NCBI RefSeq assembly: GCF_028765345.1
Contig: NZ_JARAJZ010000001.1
Location: forward strand, 558,001-622,000
Reading direction: 5' to 3'
Length of the DNA: 64,000 bases
From: Sporolactobacillus sp. CQH2019
GTDB lineage: Bacteria; Bacillota; Bacilli; Bacillales; Sporolactobacillaceae
Positions 8,872 to 17,381 of this stretch are shown here, piece after piece. The notes beneath the pieces are model-generated. The model was not told where the DNA came from. It ran no database searches and saw nothing but the letters and a program-made list of their open reading frames with translations. Both the position numbers and the translations under genes were made by a program. Positions within the stretch are counted from its first letter, which is position 1, and each line of letters begins with the position of its first letter.

Positions 8872-9590
8872 TTTCGTTCCCTCCCTTTCTTATGTTTTTA
8901 TTGTACATCAAACGTTTTCATTTGAAAATAATTTTCTGTAAACGTTTCCTTGGTTTGAAGAAAAATCAGCCGGGTTATTTTTGAAAAATCCCTCAGACCC
9001 ATGGCGCCTCTTTGCCGAAATGCAGCAAACTCCTGCGGCAGTTGAGAGGTTCCGGCGCGACCGTCAGTAGATTCCGTCGGACGATATGAACCCCCCATAT
9101 TCTCCGGGAACGGCGAATTATTTCGACTAACGGGATAAAAGCCGCCCGACAGGCAACGGCCCGTAAGACGACTTCTAAAAGCCGAATCCGACAACGATAC
9201 CCGGCAAGACCCTGCCCTTCGCACATCCAACCTGCCTTCTCGAATTTTTATGCCCGGGCATAAAAATTCTAAAATATTTCCGGATCTAACTTGTATAATT
9301 ATACCCATGAGAAAGGGGTGCTAGGCTAAAAATCCTGCTGATACGGACTTTCGGCCGTCTGGTTATAATTTTCCGGGAATCCAGGATTCAATAGGCTTTT
9401 TTCACAGCATGATATTCAACAATGCCGTGCGATCAAAAACAATCCTGCAGACGGCGTCAAATCGCCCTTTTCATGGCATGATATTTTTAATAAACAATGC
9501 CGTGCGATGGCGGCGCCGCACGACATGGTCTAAACTGCGGACAGCATTGAGGCCGTTCCGTCGTTTTTTATTTTTTTCGTTTCGCGGAAG
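8872..9590. other. 719-bp intergenic region between rpiR and aroA
   Basis: Holds AACGTTTTC- and AAACGTTT-like half sites just upstream of rpiR (8905-8950), two TATAAT boxes (near 9292 and 9364) without good -35 partners, and the paired repeat annotated at 9407-9508. No convincing coding frame was seen. Confidence 0.5.
9407..9508. repeat. Paired GCATG...AATGCCGTGCGAT repeat, first locus
   Basis: Two related copies: GCATGATATTCAACAATG followed by CCGTGCGAT (9407-9433), and a second with an expanded AT-rich middle (9476-9508). Each can fold as a short GCAT/ATGC hairpin and each is preceded by a T-rich run. A similar pair is found at 31636-31735. Possible dispersed repeat or RNA element; unassigned. 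Confidence 0.5.
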
Positions 9591-10661
9591 TCAGGAAAAG
9601 ACAACCGGTTTCAGGGCGTCCATGAAGGTATCGAACTGGCGGAAATCCATCTGCTGCTGTGAATCGGAAAGCGCGACGGACGGATCCGGGTGTACCTCTG
9701 CCATAACCATATCCGCGCCGATCGCGATGGCTGCTTTGGCCGCGGGAATCATGATGTCGCGGCGGCCGGTCGAATGCGTCACGTCGACAGCAACGGGCAA
9801 ATGGGTTTCCTGCTTCAGAATCGGAACGGCGGTGATATCGAGCGTGTTGCGCGTCGCCCGTTCATAGGTGCGGATGCCGCGCTCACACAGGATGACCTGA
9901 TCGTTTCCCTGCGACAGAATATATTCTGCGGCATATTTGAATTCCTCAATCGTTGCCGAGAGCCCGCGCTTTAAGAGCACCGGTTTCTTGATCCGTCCGA
10001 CCGCCTTCAGCAGATTAAAGTTCTGCATGTTGCGGGCGCCGACCTGAATCACGTCGACGTATTTCAGACTCATCTCGACATCCTCGGGTGCCATTATCTC
10101 GCTGATGACGGATAAACCGAACTCGTCGGCTACTTTCCTCAGAATTTCCAGGCCCTCTTCCCCGAGGCCCTGGAAATCATACGGCGACGTGCGCGGTTTA
10201 AACGCACCTCCGCGCAAAAGCGTCAGGCCGTGTTTTTTGATCTCTGCTGCTGTCGCCCGCACCTGTTCCTCACTTTCGACAGAACACGGGCCTGCGACAA
10301 AATATTTATTTCCATCGCCGATTTTCTGTCCGCGAATATCGACAATTGTGTCCTGCGGATGGCGCTTTCGCGAAACGAGCAGCATTTCGCTGTTGTCGCT
10401 TTCCTGAAGCTTCAGACTGATCTTGAAGATCTGTTTAAACAGATGCTGCAGTGTTTCGGTCGAGAAGGGTCCCTGATTATTGGCCGCAACGCGGTTCAGC
10501 AGTTCCCTTTCACGAACGGGATCATATTTGATCGTTCCCTGCTTATCCTTTTCTTTCCCGATTTCTTCGACAATGGCAGCGCGGCGATTGAGCAGATCCA
10601 GCAGCTGCATGTCGATCCTGTCAATCTGCGTGCGCAGTTCTTCGAGACGATAATTTGTCAT
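9591..10661 (-). CDS. aroA: bifunctional chorismate mutase / 3-deoxy-7-phosphoheptulonate synthase
   Basis: First enzyme of the shikimate pathway (phosphoenolpyruvate + erythrose-4-phosphate to DAHP) fused to an AroQ-type chorismate mutase. Residues 1-85 are the all-helical mutase ([19 protein letters not shown]); residues 100-356 are the type I-beta DAHP synthase barrel ([38 protein letters not shown]). At 356 residues it matches B. subtilis AroA(G), where the mutase part senses chorismate and prephenate. The ATG follows GGGAGGAG. It diverges from the T-box-hisC unit, grouping aromatic biosynthesis genes. Confidence 0.97.
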   Translation of the reverse strand: MTNYRLEELRTQIDRIDMQLLDLLNRRAAIVEEIGKEKDKQGTIKYDPVRERELLNRVAANNQGPFSTETLQHLFKQIFKISLKLQESDNSEMLLVSRKRHPQDTIVDIRGQKIGDGNKYFVAGPCSVESEEQVRATAAEIKKHGLTLLRGGAFKPRTSPYDFQGLGEEGLEILRKVADEFGLSVISEIMAPEDVEMSLKYVDVIQVGARNMQNFNLLKAVGRIKKPVLLKRGLSATIEEFKYAAEYILSQGNDQVILCERGIRTYERATRNTLDITAVPILKQETHLPVAVDVTHSTGRRDIMIPAAKAAIAIGADMVMAEVHPDPSVALSDSQQQMDFRQFDTFMDALKPVVFS

Positions 10662-11009
10662 TTCTTCTCCTCCCGGTTTCTGTTATCCTTTTCTCTTTTA
10701 TCAAGGTCTTAAAAATAGTGATTAATAACAAAAGATAGTCGATTTCACGAAAAAAGTCAACGATTATATTTTAGCCATTCAACGGATTTATGCTTGAAAT
10801 CGCTAAAGCGGCGCTTTCTAATCCAGAAAGTATTTGTTTTTCTATTACTATACGCAGCCGGCTCCCTGCTCGCGCCCCGGAGCCGCCGGCTTTTCTTCAG
10901 ACAATTTTGCATGACAAAAAATCGGAGAATTGATCTTCGGCTGATTTGGGCTTTACTTTTATAAAATTACGTGATAAAACTTAGATAATAAAAATGATGT
11001 GCTGTTAAG
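10662..11009. other. Divergent intergenic region aroA-hisC
   Basis: Contains the aroA promoter (listed separately) and a GC-rich hairpin (about 10857-10898, GGCTCC/GGAGCC with CCGGC extension and TTTTCTTC) that separates it from the hisC leader. I could not place the hisC promoter with confidence; AT-rich TTTACT...TAAAAC near 10950-10980 is the best candidate. Confidence 0.4.
10732..10760 (-). promoter_or_regulatory. sigma-A promoter of aroA
   Basis: Minus-strand -35 TTGACT (10755-10760), a 17-base spacer, -10 TATCTT (10732-10737); leader about 65 bases. Confidence 0.6.
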
Positions 11010-11347
11010 CGATAAAAGGTTGTCAGTAGGGCTCTGTCCGCTTCGCAAAGAGAGCCGGCGCATGGTGGAAGCCGGCAGCGGGCACCGCTTGAATTTCATT
11101 CCTTTTTTGAGACGGTTCAAAAGAAGATCCGGCCGGCAGCGGCTGTCTTTCTGGATCATCCGGGCAGAGCCGGGTAATCCGTACGATGATTTTTGATACG
11201 TTCTCACGCTTCTTTTTCCAACGCGGGTACTTGCCGCAAGTAAAAAAAGACGGGTTCGGCCGTTATCCCGGCAAAGTGGCGAATGACTGTTTTCGCAAAT
11301 TGGGTGGTACCGCGCATAGACGTCCCTGCTTCGGCAGGGCTATTTTT
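11010..11347 (+). promoter_or_regulatory. T-box riboswitch before hisC (probable Phe specifier)
   Basis: Classic elements in order: AAGAGAGCCGG of Stem I, the specifier region GAATTTCATTCC, GATCCGGCC, a T-box core TGGGTGGTACCGCG (11301-11314), and a terminator (GTCCCTGC-TTCG-GCAGGGC, 11322-11340, then TATTTTTAT). By analogy with the other two leaders the specifier is TTC followed by A, that is phenylalanine. That suits HisC, which also acts as an aromatic aminotransferase. T-box identity is firm; the specifier is inferred. Confidence 0.9.
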
Positions 11348-11417
11348 ATAGCCGGAAATCCGCCCGCTTTTCAGCCGTTGATAATCATTATTTATTTTCA
11401 GGGAAGGAGAATTTTAG

Positions 11418-12506
11418 ATGTTTAAAGAAAATCTGGCGGATTTGAAAGCTTATAACCCCGGCCCCTCCATTGAGGAGATAAAACGCACGTACGGACTGAA
11501 ACGTCTTGTCAAGCTGGATTCCAATGAAAACGTATACGGCGCTTCGCCGAAAGTCGGCGAAGCCATTGCCCGGGCCGCGCTGCTTCCCGCCCTCTATCCG
11601 GACTGCAAAGATCAGGACGTCCGCAGCGAACTGTCACAGAAACTGGGCGTGCCGGAAGAACAATTTCTTTTCGGCTGCGGGCTCGACGAAATCATCGTCC
11701 TGATCAGCCGGGCTTTTCTCGCTCCCGGCGATAATATCGTCATGGCATGGCCGACTTTTTATGAATATTACTGTCATGCGCAGATTGAAGGGGCAGAAAC
11801 AAGAAAAATTCCGTGCGACGCAAACGGGAAGCACGACCTCGGCGCCATGCTGGCCGCCACTGACGAAGCGACAAGGATTGTCTGGATCTGCAATCCGAAC
11901 AATCCGACGGGCACTTATATCAATGAACGCGAGCTGACCGATTTTGTCGAAAAGGCAGCGGATGATGCCGTCATCGTCCTTGACGAAGCTTATATTGATT
12001 TTGTTGCGGCCGAAGACTTTCCCCGTTCCCTTGATTTGCTCAAGAAGCACCCGAATATCGTTGTGCTCAGAACTTTCTCAAAATCATACGGCCTCGCTTC
12101 TTTCCGGATCGGTTATGCGATCGGCCAAACGCAGCTGATTAACGAAATCGACAAAGTCCGGCCGCCGTTTAATAATCCGCGGCTCAGCCAGATTGCCGCT
12201 TTTGCCGCCTTGCAGGATATTGATTTCATGGAGGACTGCGTACGCAAGAACCGGGAAGTGCTGGCGATGACAGCCGCTTTTCTTGGTCAGCGGAAAATCC
12301 CTTATTATCCGACTCAGACAAATTTTATTTATGTTAAAGCGGACGATCCTAAAAGCGTTGCCGAACAGTGCAGGAAAAAAGGGTTCCTGATTAACCCGTT
12401 TCAGGACGGCGTCCGGATCACGATCGGCAAAATGGAAGATATGAAAGAATTGCTCGCCGTTCTGGAGACAGCATTGTCCGGGACAACGACCGAACCGAGC
12501 ATCTGA
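11418..12506 (+). CDS. hisC: histidinol-phosphate / aromatic aminotransferase
   Basis: Class I/II pyridoxal-phosphate aminotransferase, 362 residues. Visible: LDSNENVYG near the N-terminus, the CNPNNPTGTY loop, the DEAYIDF aspartate region, the PLP lysine K222 in TFSKSYGLAS with the phosphate-binding RIGY. HisC transaminates histidinol phosphate and, in Bacillus, also the last step of Phe and Tyr synthesis. No other his genes are near, while aroA is divergent and the leader T-box reads as Phe, so an aromatic role is likely here. AAGGAG sits 8 bases before the ATG. Confidence 0.93.
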   Translation: MFKENLADLKAYNPGPSIEEIKRTYGLKRLVKLDSNENVYGASPKVGEAIARAALLPALYPDCKDQDVRSELSQKLGVPEEQFLFGCGLDEIIVLISRAFLAPGDNIVMAWPTFYEYYCHAQIEGAETRKIPCDANGKHDLGAMLAATDEATRIVWICNPNNPTGTYINERELTDFVEKAADDAVIVLDEAYIDFVAAEDFPRSLDLLKKHPNIVVLRTFSKSYGLASFRIGYAIGQTQLINEIDKVRPPFNNPRLSQIAAFAALQDIDFMEDCVRKNREVLAMTAAFLGQRKIPYYPTQTNFIYVKADDPKSVAEQCRKKGFLINPFQDGVRITIGKMEDMKELLAVLETALSGTTTEPSI

Positions 12507-12570
12507 TTCTGTTCTCGGCACCTCGCAGGCAGTACTTCTTTTACCATTCAGAAAATAATAAATATTTTTC

Positions 12571-12599
12571 TTTACAAAATAACATTTAACTGCTACAAT
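12571..12599 (+). promoter_or_regulatory. sigma-A promoter of the second T-box operon
   Basis: -35 TTTACA (12571-12576), 17-base spacer, -10 TACAAT (12594-12599), directly before the T-box leader. Confidence 0.75.
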
Positions 12600-12605
12600 T
12601 TGTTC

Positions 12606-12890
12606 ACAATTACTTTTTCATTATTTTTAAAATGGCATGATGAAGACAAGAGACGACGGAAACAGACAGGCAGAGAGCCGGCGGTTGCTGTGAGCCGGTG
12701 CTGTTTCCACCGTTTTAGCCCTTCGGAACAGAGCGGCTGAATAAGAGTAGGCCCTTCCGGTTTATAAACCGTTATCAAACGATGAGACTGCCGGCAGCAG
12801 GAGAATCGCTCCGGTAGTGAATGAGGGTGGCACCGCGGATATCAACGTCCCTCGCAGTATGGAACCATACTGCGGGGGACGTTTTTATTT
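12606..12890 (+). promoter_or_regulatory. T-box riboswitch before the aminotransferase-serA operon (probable Ser specifier)
   Basis: Stem I start GCAGAGAGCCGGCGG, specifier region CTGTTTCCACCG, GAGTAGGCCCTTCCGG, a textbook T-box core AGGGTGGCACCGCGG (12824-12838), and a strong terminator (AACGTCCCTCGCAGTATGG paired with its complement, 12844-12882, then a T run). The specifier reads TCC followed by A, that is serine, in agreement with the serine-pathway genes downstream. Confidence 0.93.
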
Positions 12891-12927
12891 TTTATTAAAA
12901 TATAGAGTAACAGAGAGGATGAGCAAT

Positions 12928-14088
12928 TTGTTTCTGGATCAGACTTATTTGTTTACTCCGGGGCCGACACCGATTCCGAATCGCGTCAACGCTGCGATGG
13001 CACAGCCGATGATCGGACATCGCAGCCCGGATTTTTCCGCGCTGATTGAAGAGGTCGCAACCCGGCTCAAACCCGTGTTCGGGACGAAACATCCCGTTTA
13101 TGTGCTGACAAGCAGCGGTACTTCCGCTCTTGAAGCCGCAGTCGTTAATACGGTGTCCGAAGGCGATCATGCCGTCGTCATCGTCGCCGGATCCTTCGGC
13201 GACCGTCTGGCGTCCATTGCCGAAAACTACGGTGTGGATGTCGAACGTCTGAATATCGAATGGGGCAAGTCCTGCTCGCCGGAGCAGCTGGAAACATTTC
13301 TGAACGGATTGTCCGGCGCACCGATCAAAGCGGTTTTCGCGACCTTTAATGAAACGTCCACGGGCGTTCTGAATCCGATCGGCGCGCTGGGTGAGGTGGT
13401 CGGACGCCTGACGGACGCACTCTTCATTGTCGACGGGGTCAGCTGCATCGGCGGCGTCCCGGTCGACATGGAAGCCGACCGCATCGATATTCTGGTCACC
13501 AGTTCGCAGAAAGCCCTGATGCTTCCGCCCGGCCTCGCTTTCGTTGCTTTCAGTGATAAAGGCCTTCAGGCGATAAAAAAATGTCCGGCCAAACGTTTTT
13601 ATCTCGATCTGAACCGCTATGTCAAGGCCTATGACGCGCAGAAATCAACACCGTTCACCCCAGCCATTTCTCTGATCGCCGGCGCCCGCGAAGTGTGCGC
13701 CATGATCGAAGAAGAAGGCTGGGAAAACGTGATTGAGCGCCATCGCCTGCTGAAAGACATGATACGGGCAGGAATCAGAGAGCTCGGCCTTCCGCTCTTA
13801 GCCAGCGAAGCGGATGCCTCCCCGACCGTAACGGCCGTTAAGCCCGACACCTTATCCGCTCCCGATATTCAGAAAGCTTTAAAGAAAGATTTTTCGATCA
13901 CCGTCGCGGGCGGACAAAAAGATCTGAAAGGGAAAATTCTCCGAATCGGTCATATGGGTTATTGCACGCCGTTTGATATCATCAAAGTGCTGACCGCCCT
14001 TGAATTAACGCTCGCAAAATTCGGACAAGAACCGCGGCTTGGCGCCGCCGTGAAAAAAGCCGAGGAGGTCTGGAGACAGCATGTATAA
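12928..14088 (+). CDS. class V aminotransferase, phosphoserine/serine-glyoxylate type
   Basis: Pyridoxal-phosphate enzyme of the alanine-glyoxylate / serine-pyruvate aminotransferase group (386 residues from the TTG). Seen: FTPGPTPIP start, MIGHRSPDF, TSSGTSALEA, the aspartate FIVDGVSCIGG and the PLP lysine K195 in TSSQKALMLPPG. I favour TTG at 12928 because AGAGAGG is 8 bases before it; an ATG at 12919 would abut that site. The gene overlaps serA and lies behind a serine T-box, so it probably acts in place of canonical SerC, transaminating 3-phosphohydroxypyruvate. The family is sure; the substrate is inferred from context. Confidence 0.85.
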   Translation: MFLDQTYLFTPGPTPIPNRVNAAMAQPMIGHRSPDFSALIEEVATRLKPVFGTKHPVYVLTSSGTSALEAAVVNTVSEGDHAVVIVAGSFGDRLASIAENYGVDVERLNIEWGKSCSPEQLETFLNGLSGAPIKAVFATFNETSTGVLNPIGALGEVVGRLTDALFIVDGVSCIGGVPVDMEADRIDILVTSSQKALMLPPGLAFVAFSDKGLQAIKKCPAKRFYLDLNRYVKAYDAQKSTPFTPAISLIAGAREVCAMIEEEGWENVIERHRLLKDMIRAGIRELGLPLLASEADASPTVTAVKPDTLSAPDIQKALKKDFSITVAGGQKDLKGKILRIGHMGYCTPFDIIKVLTALELTLAKFGQEPRLGAAVKKAEEVWRQHV

Positions 14089-15682
14089 AGTCATTGTCAG
14101 CGATCCGATCAGTGAAACGGGGCTTCGGGCGCTCCATGCCCACCCGGATTTCGATGTGAAACAGCGGACGGATCTGACAGCGGAGGAACTGACCGACCAG
14201 ATAAAAGACTACGATGCATTAATCGTCCGCAGCCGGACAAAGGTGACCGCAGAGCTGATTCAGGCCGCCGACCGCCTGAAAGTCATCGCGCGCGCCGGTG
14301 TCGGCGTCGATAACATCAATATTGATGCCGCTACGGAAAAAGGAATCATTGTGATTAACGCCCCGGCCGGAAACACGATCGCCGCGACAGAGCACACACT
14401 GGCGATGATGCTGGCGCTTGCCCGCAACATCCCGCAGGCCTATGACTCGCTCACATCCGGACAATGGGAGCGCAAGCGTTTCAAGGGCGTCGAACTCTAC
14501 CAGAAGACACTGGGCATCGTCGGCATGGGCCGCATCGGCACCGAAGTAGCCAAACGGGCAAAGAGCTTTCAAATGAATATTCTCGGCTACGATCCGTTTC
14601 TAACTGAAGATCGTGCGAAGAAGCTCGGCATTATGAAAGCCGGACTCGGCGAAATTGCCGAAAAGGCGGACTTCATTACCGTGCACACGCCCTTAACCGC
14701 TGAAACGCGCGGACTGATTAATGCCGAATATTTGGCGAAGACAAAAAAAGGCGTGCGGCTGATCAACTGTGCGCGCGGCGGTATCATTGATGAACAGGCG
14801 CTTGTCGATGCAGTAAACAGCGGCCATGTTGCCGGAGCGGCCATTGACGTTTTTGAACATGAACCGCCGGAAAACACGGAACTGACCCATCATCCGAATA
14901 TTATTGTCACGCCCCATCTCGGCGCTTCGACGGAAGAAGCACAGGAAAAGGTGGCTCAGTCCGTCAGCGAAGAAATTGTGGGCATCCTTACAACGGGTGC
15001 CGTGCAGCATGCCCTTAATCTTCCGCATATTTCGGCAACCGTTCAGCAAAAGATCAAGCCGTACCTTGTCTTAAGCGAACAAATGTCAGAACTTTTGATG
15101 CAGATTTTCCAAAAGGCTCCCAAAAAGATCAAAATCAACTATTTCGGCGAACTCTTTCTCGAAGATACCGGACTTTTAACACGACAGATAATCAAGGCGC
15201 TTCTCTCCTATTACCTCGACACGTCCATCAACATCGTCAACGTGATGCAGGTATTGAAGGCACACAGCCTTTCATACAGTGTCCAGAAAAACGCGGCGCA
15301 TAAAGGGTTCACCAACTTTATCGAGCTGGAAGTCGGCCATGGAGATGAAAAAGCGACGATCGGCTGCACCTATCTTCCGGGATTCGGCGGACGGATCGTG
15401 TCAATCAACGGCTACAGGCTTGATATGGAACCGGAAAAATATCTGCTCTATATCAGGCATATCGACGTGCCGGGCATGATCGGCAATGTCGGTTCTCTGC
15501 TTGGAAAAAATCATATCAACATCGGCAGCATGTACGTCGGCCGCCAGGCAATCGGCGGAGACGCGATCATGATTCTGACCGTCGACAAACCCGTGCCCGA
15601 TCCAGTGCGAAAAGAGATTCTTGCACTGCCGGCTCTCCACGATGTACAATTTGCCGAGTTAAATGTCCCCGAAGACAAATGA
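14081..15682 (+). CDS. serA: D-3-phosphoglycerate dehydrogenase
   Basis: NAD-dependent oxidation of 3-phosphoglycerate, first step of serine synthesis. The 533-residue long form shows the substrate domain (ARAGVGVDNI), the NAD motif GIVGMGRIGTEVAKR, catalytic Arg in NCARGGIIDE, Glu in FEHEPPE and His in TPHLGASTEEA, an allosteric substrate-binding domain, and a C-terminal ACT domain from about residue 455 (LLYIRHIDVPGMIGNVGSLL). The ATG overlaps the preceding aminotransferase by 8 bases and uses GAGGAGG within it. Control is by the upstream serine T-box and probably serine binding to the ACT domain. Confidence 0.97.
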   Translation: MYKVIVSDPISETGLRALHAHPDFDVKQRTDLTAEELTDQIKDYDALIVRSRTKVTAELIQAADRLKVIARAGVGVDNINIDAATEKGIIVINAPAGNTIAATEHTLAMMLALARNIPQAYDSLTSGQWERKRFKGVELYQKTLGIVGMGRIGTEVAKRAKSFQMNILGYDPFLTEDRAKKLGIMKAGLGEIAEKADFITVHTPLTAETRGLINAEYLAKTKKGVRLINCARGGIIDEQALVDAVNSGHVAGAAIDVFEHEPPENTELTHHPNIIVTPHLGASTEEAQEKVAQSVSEEIVGILTTGAVQHALNLPHISATVQQKIKPYLVLSEQMSELLMQIFQKAPKKIKINYFGELFLEDTGLLTRQIIKALLSYYLDTSINIVNVMQVLKAHSLSYSVQKNAAHKGFTNFIELEVGHGDEKATIGCTYLPGFGGRIVSINGYRLDMEPEKYLLYIRHIDVPGMIGNVGSLLGKNHINIGSMYVGRQAIGGDAIMILTVDKPVPDPVRKEILALPALHDVQFAELNVPEDK

Positions 15683-15738
15683 TCTTAAAGAACGGCAGAA
15701 ACGTGCTGCCGGGATCTGCCTGAACTGAATGGCGAGTG

Positions 15739-15784
15739 AACACCCGTCCTCTTATTCACAAAAACGAAGAGGACGGGTGTTTCT
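15739..15784 (+). terminator. Terminator after serA
   Basis: ACACCCGTCCTCTT and AAGAGGACGGGTGT form a perfect 14-bp stem followed by TTCTGCTTT; the convergent HAD gene ends about 55 bases further on. Confidence 0.85.
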
Positions 15785-15839
15785 GCTTTCCATATAAAAA
15801 AGATCAGCCCGATCGCGGCCGATCCGTTTGCCTGACAGT

Positions 15840-16988
15840 TCACATTTCTTTCAGCCCCAGCACCAGATCCCTGACTTCTGCAACAGAACTGAGAATGAAA
15901 TCCGCACCGTGAGCCTCCAGTTCGCCGCGGGCCTTTTCTCCCGAGAGCCCTGTCAGGACGCCGGCAAACCGGCAGCCGATCTGCTTAGCCGCAAGCAGAT
16001 CGGCAATCGAGTCGCCGACGATCAATGTTTCGCTGCCGCCCGGCAATTTTTCCGGCTCGCGCGCCGTCCATCGTTTGACATTGCTGTCTTTTCCATGATA
16101 CGACAGCAGATAGGTGAACGGATGAGGTTTGGCAAGAGGGGCGGCATCATACTTTTTTTCGGCGGCGAGTACATCGTCTGCCGTCACGATATGGTTATCG
16201 TCGAGCGTTTCCAGCCAGTGCAGATAGCCGAACGGCTTATAGGTCTCAAGGCGCGGACGGCCGGTTGCGATTCCGACCTTAAGGCCGCTGCTTTTAAACT
16301 TCAGGAACATATCGCGGACAAAAACCGGTTCCGCAAGGGTCACTTCTTCATTCAGAAAACCTTTCTTCCCGGGCTGGACAGACGGTGCTCCGGTGGATGT
16401 CAGAATGTTCTCGTCACCGACATACCATTCCTGCGATGCATGCTCGCCGATATGCCAGAAGGTGCTCTTCGGCCTGAACGCATTTGTTTGGATGCCCAGC
16501 CTTTTTTCGGCGATCTCATTAAGATAAAGGATCAGCCCCTGTTTCGTCGCCTCTGTTTCGGAAAAATCAACTAAGAAACGCCCGAAATCCGGCCTGACCG
16601 GATAAACTTTGAACCATTCCCTGAATATAGCGAGCGTCTCCCGGCCGATCGGTTTCTGCAGCAATGCCCCCGCTTCCCGGCGGACCGCATCCGGCAGTTG
16701 TCCCGCCAGATGAATCAGCTGTTCCGACAGGGTCATATAAATCATATCCCAGTTTGCATTCATGCCGCGCGATTTCATAAAAGTCAGCACGGCGTCGTTT
16801 TCAAAAACTTTGCCGCGGATTTCCGCGATTTCCTGATCGCCGTATGCCGTTCTGAACGTTTTTTCCCCGCTCAGGCCGAGATAGTTTGCGCTCATCAGTA
16901 CTTCCCATACAGTCAGGGCCGATGCATCAAAATAGCGTTCCTCGCTAAGGAAAACACCGTCCACATCGAACAAAACCGTCTTAATCAT
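15840..16988 (-). CDS. HAD-superfamily hydrolase, long form
   Basis: A 382-residue HAD phosphatase with motif I DVDGVFL (near the N-terminus), motif II T in GIATGRPR, motif III K in LAKPHP, and motif IV VGDSIADLLAA. The cap between motifs I and II is unusually large (over 200 residues) compared with ordinary phosphoglycolate-phosphatase types. The substrate is unknown. The ATG follows GGTGGAG. It stands alone, convergent with serA. Confidence 0.8.
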   Translation of the reverse strand: MIKTVLFDVDGVFLSEERYFDASALTVWEVLMSANYLGLSGEKTFRTAYGDQEIAEIRGKVFENDAVLTFMKSRGMNANWDMIYMTLSEQLIHLAGQLPDAVRREAGALLQKPIGRETLAIFREWFKVYPVRPDFGRFLVDFSETEATKQGLILYLNEIAEKRLGIQTNAFRPKSTFWHIGEHASQEWYVGDENILTSTGAPSVQPGKKGFLNEEVTLAEPVFVRDMFLKFKSSGLKVGIATGRPRLETYKPFGYLHWLETLDDNHIVTADDVLAAEKKYDAAPLAKPHPFTYLLSYHGKDSNVKRWTAREPEKLPGGSETLIVGDSIADLLAAKQIGCRFAGVLTGLSGEKARGELEAHGADFILSSVAEVRDLVLGLKEM

Positions 16989-17156
16989 GACTCCACCGAT
17001 CCCCTCGTCATTTTTTTCAGTGTATCATAAAAGACGCACTTTGTGTGTCCGCCTTTTTCAGGCTTTTAAATGCCCTTTACTTCGGAACCTGCTGGCAGGC
17101 GGCCTGTTCGCCGTCCGCTGCGCACGAATCGGAAGAGAGTCCCCGCAGCGATTGAA

Positions 17157-17190
17157 CAAAAAAACATTTTAAAGCTTTTTTGAAAATGTT
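17157..17190 (-). terminator. Minus-strand terminator below the BNR-protein operon
   Basis: Read on the minus strand, AACATTTT...AAAATGTT followed by TTTTTT. It lies about 20 bases past the stop of the 47-residue ORF. The neighbouring 16989-17156 interval shows nothing recognisable. Confidence 0.6.
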
Positions 17191-17209
17191 AAACATTTCA
17201 TTGCACGGT

Positions 17210-17353
17210 TTATTGGTTAATTCTGTTCACTTTTTTCACGTAAGGCACTGCTCCCTTTTCGCCGTAATGGCCCTGCTCCGCTTGATTGATGCTTAAGGCT
17301 TTCTGAACGATCGCCGCAAAAGCGTGCACGGATTCATGCGGCAATCCGACCAA
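17210..17353 (-). CDS. 47-residue ORF, possibly a gene remnant
   Basis: Begins at TTG and encodes a soluble-looking peptide containing PHESVHAFAAIVQKALS, EQGHYGEKG and VPYVKKVNR. The composition looks like a real C-terminal protein segment, not random sequence, and it is followed by a terminator in the same direction. It begins 28 bases after the BNR-protein stop but has no good ribosome site, and an in-frame stop lies just upstream. It may be the 3' end of a decayed gene or a small gene read by coupling. Not recognised. Confidence 0.35.
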   Translation of the reverse strand: MVGLPHESVHAFAAIVQKALSINQAEQGHYGEKGAVPYVKKVNRINQ

Positions 17354-17381
17354 ACTTCGCTATTTTTATATGCGGCAGGGC

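Noticed and set aside
8905-8955. cre sites upstream of rpiR (AAACGTTT words)
   Set aside because: Two or three mismatches at fixed positions of the consensus on either strand; too weak to annotate.
9301-9400. Riboswitch candidate with GGGGTGC...CTGATACGGAC
   Set aside because: Superficially like TPP or fluoride riboswitch words, but the order and partner helices of those classes are absent.
15828-16574. 248-codon plus-strand frame over the HAD gene
   Set aside because: Shadow of the minus-strand HAD phosphatase, which has all four HAD motifs.
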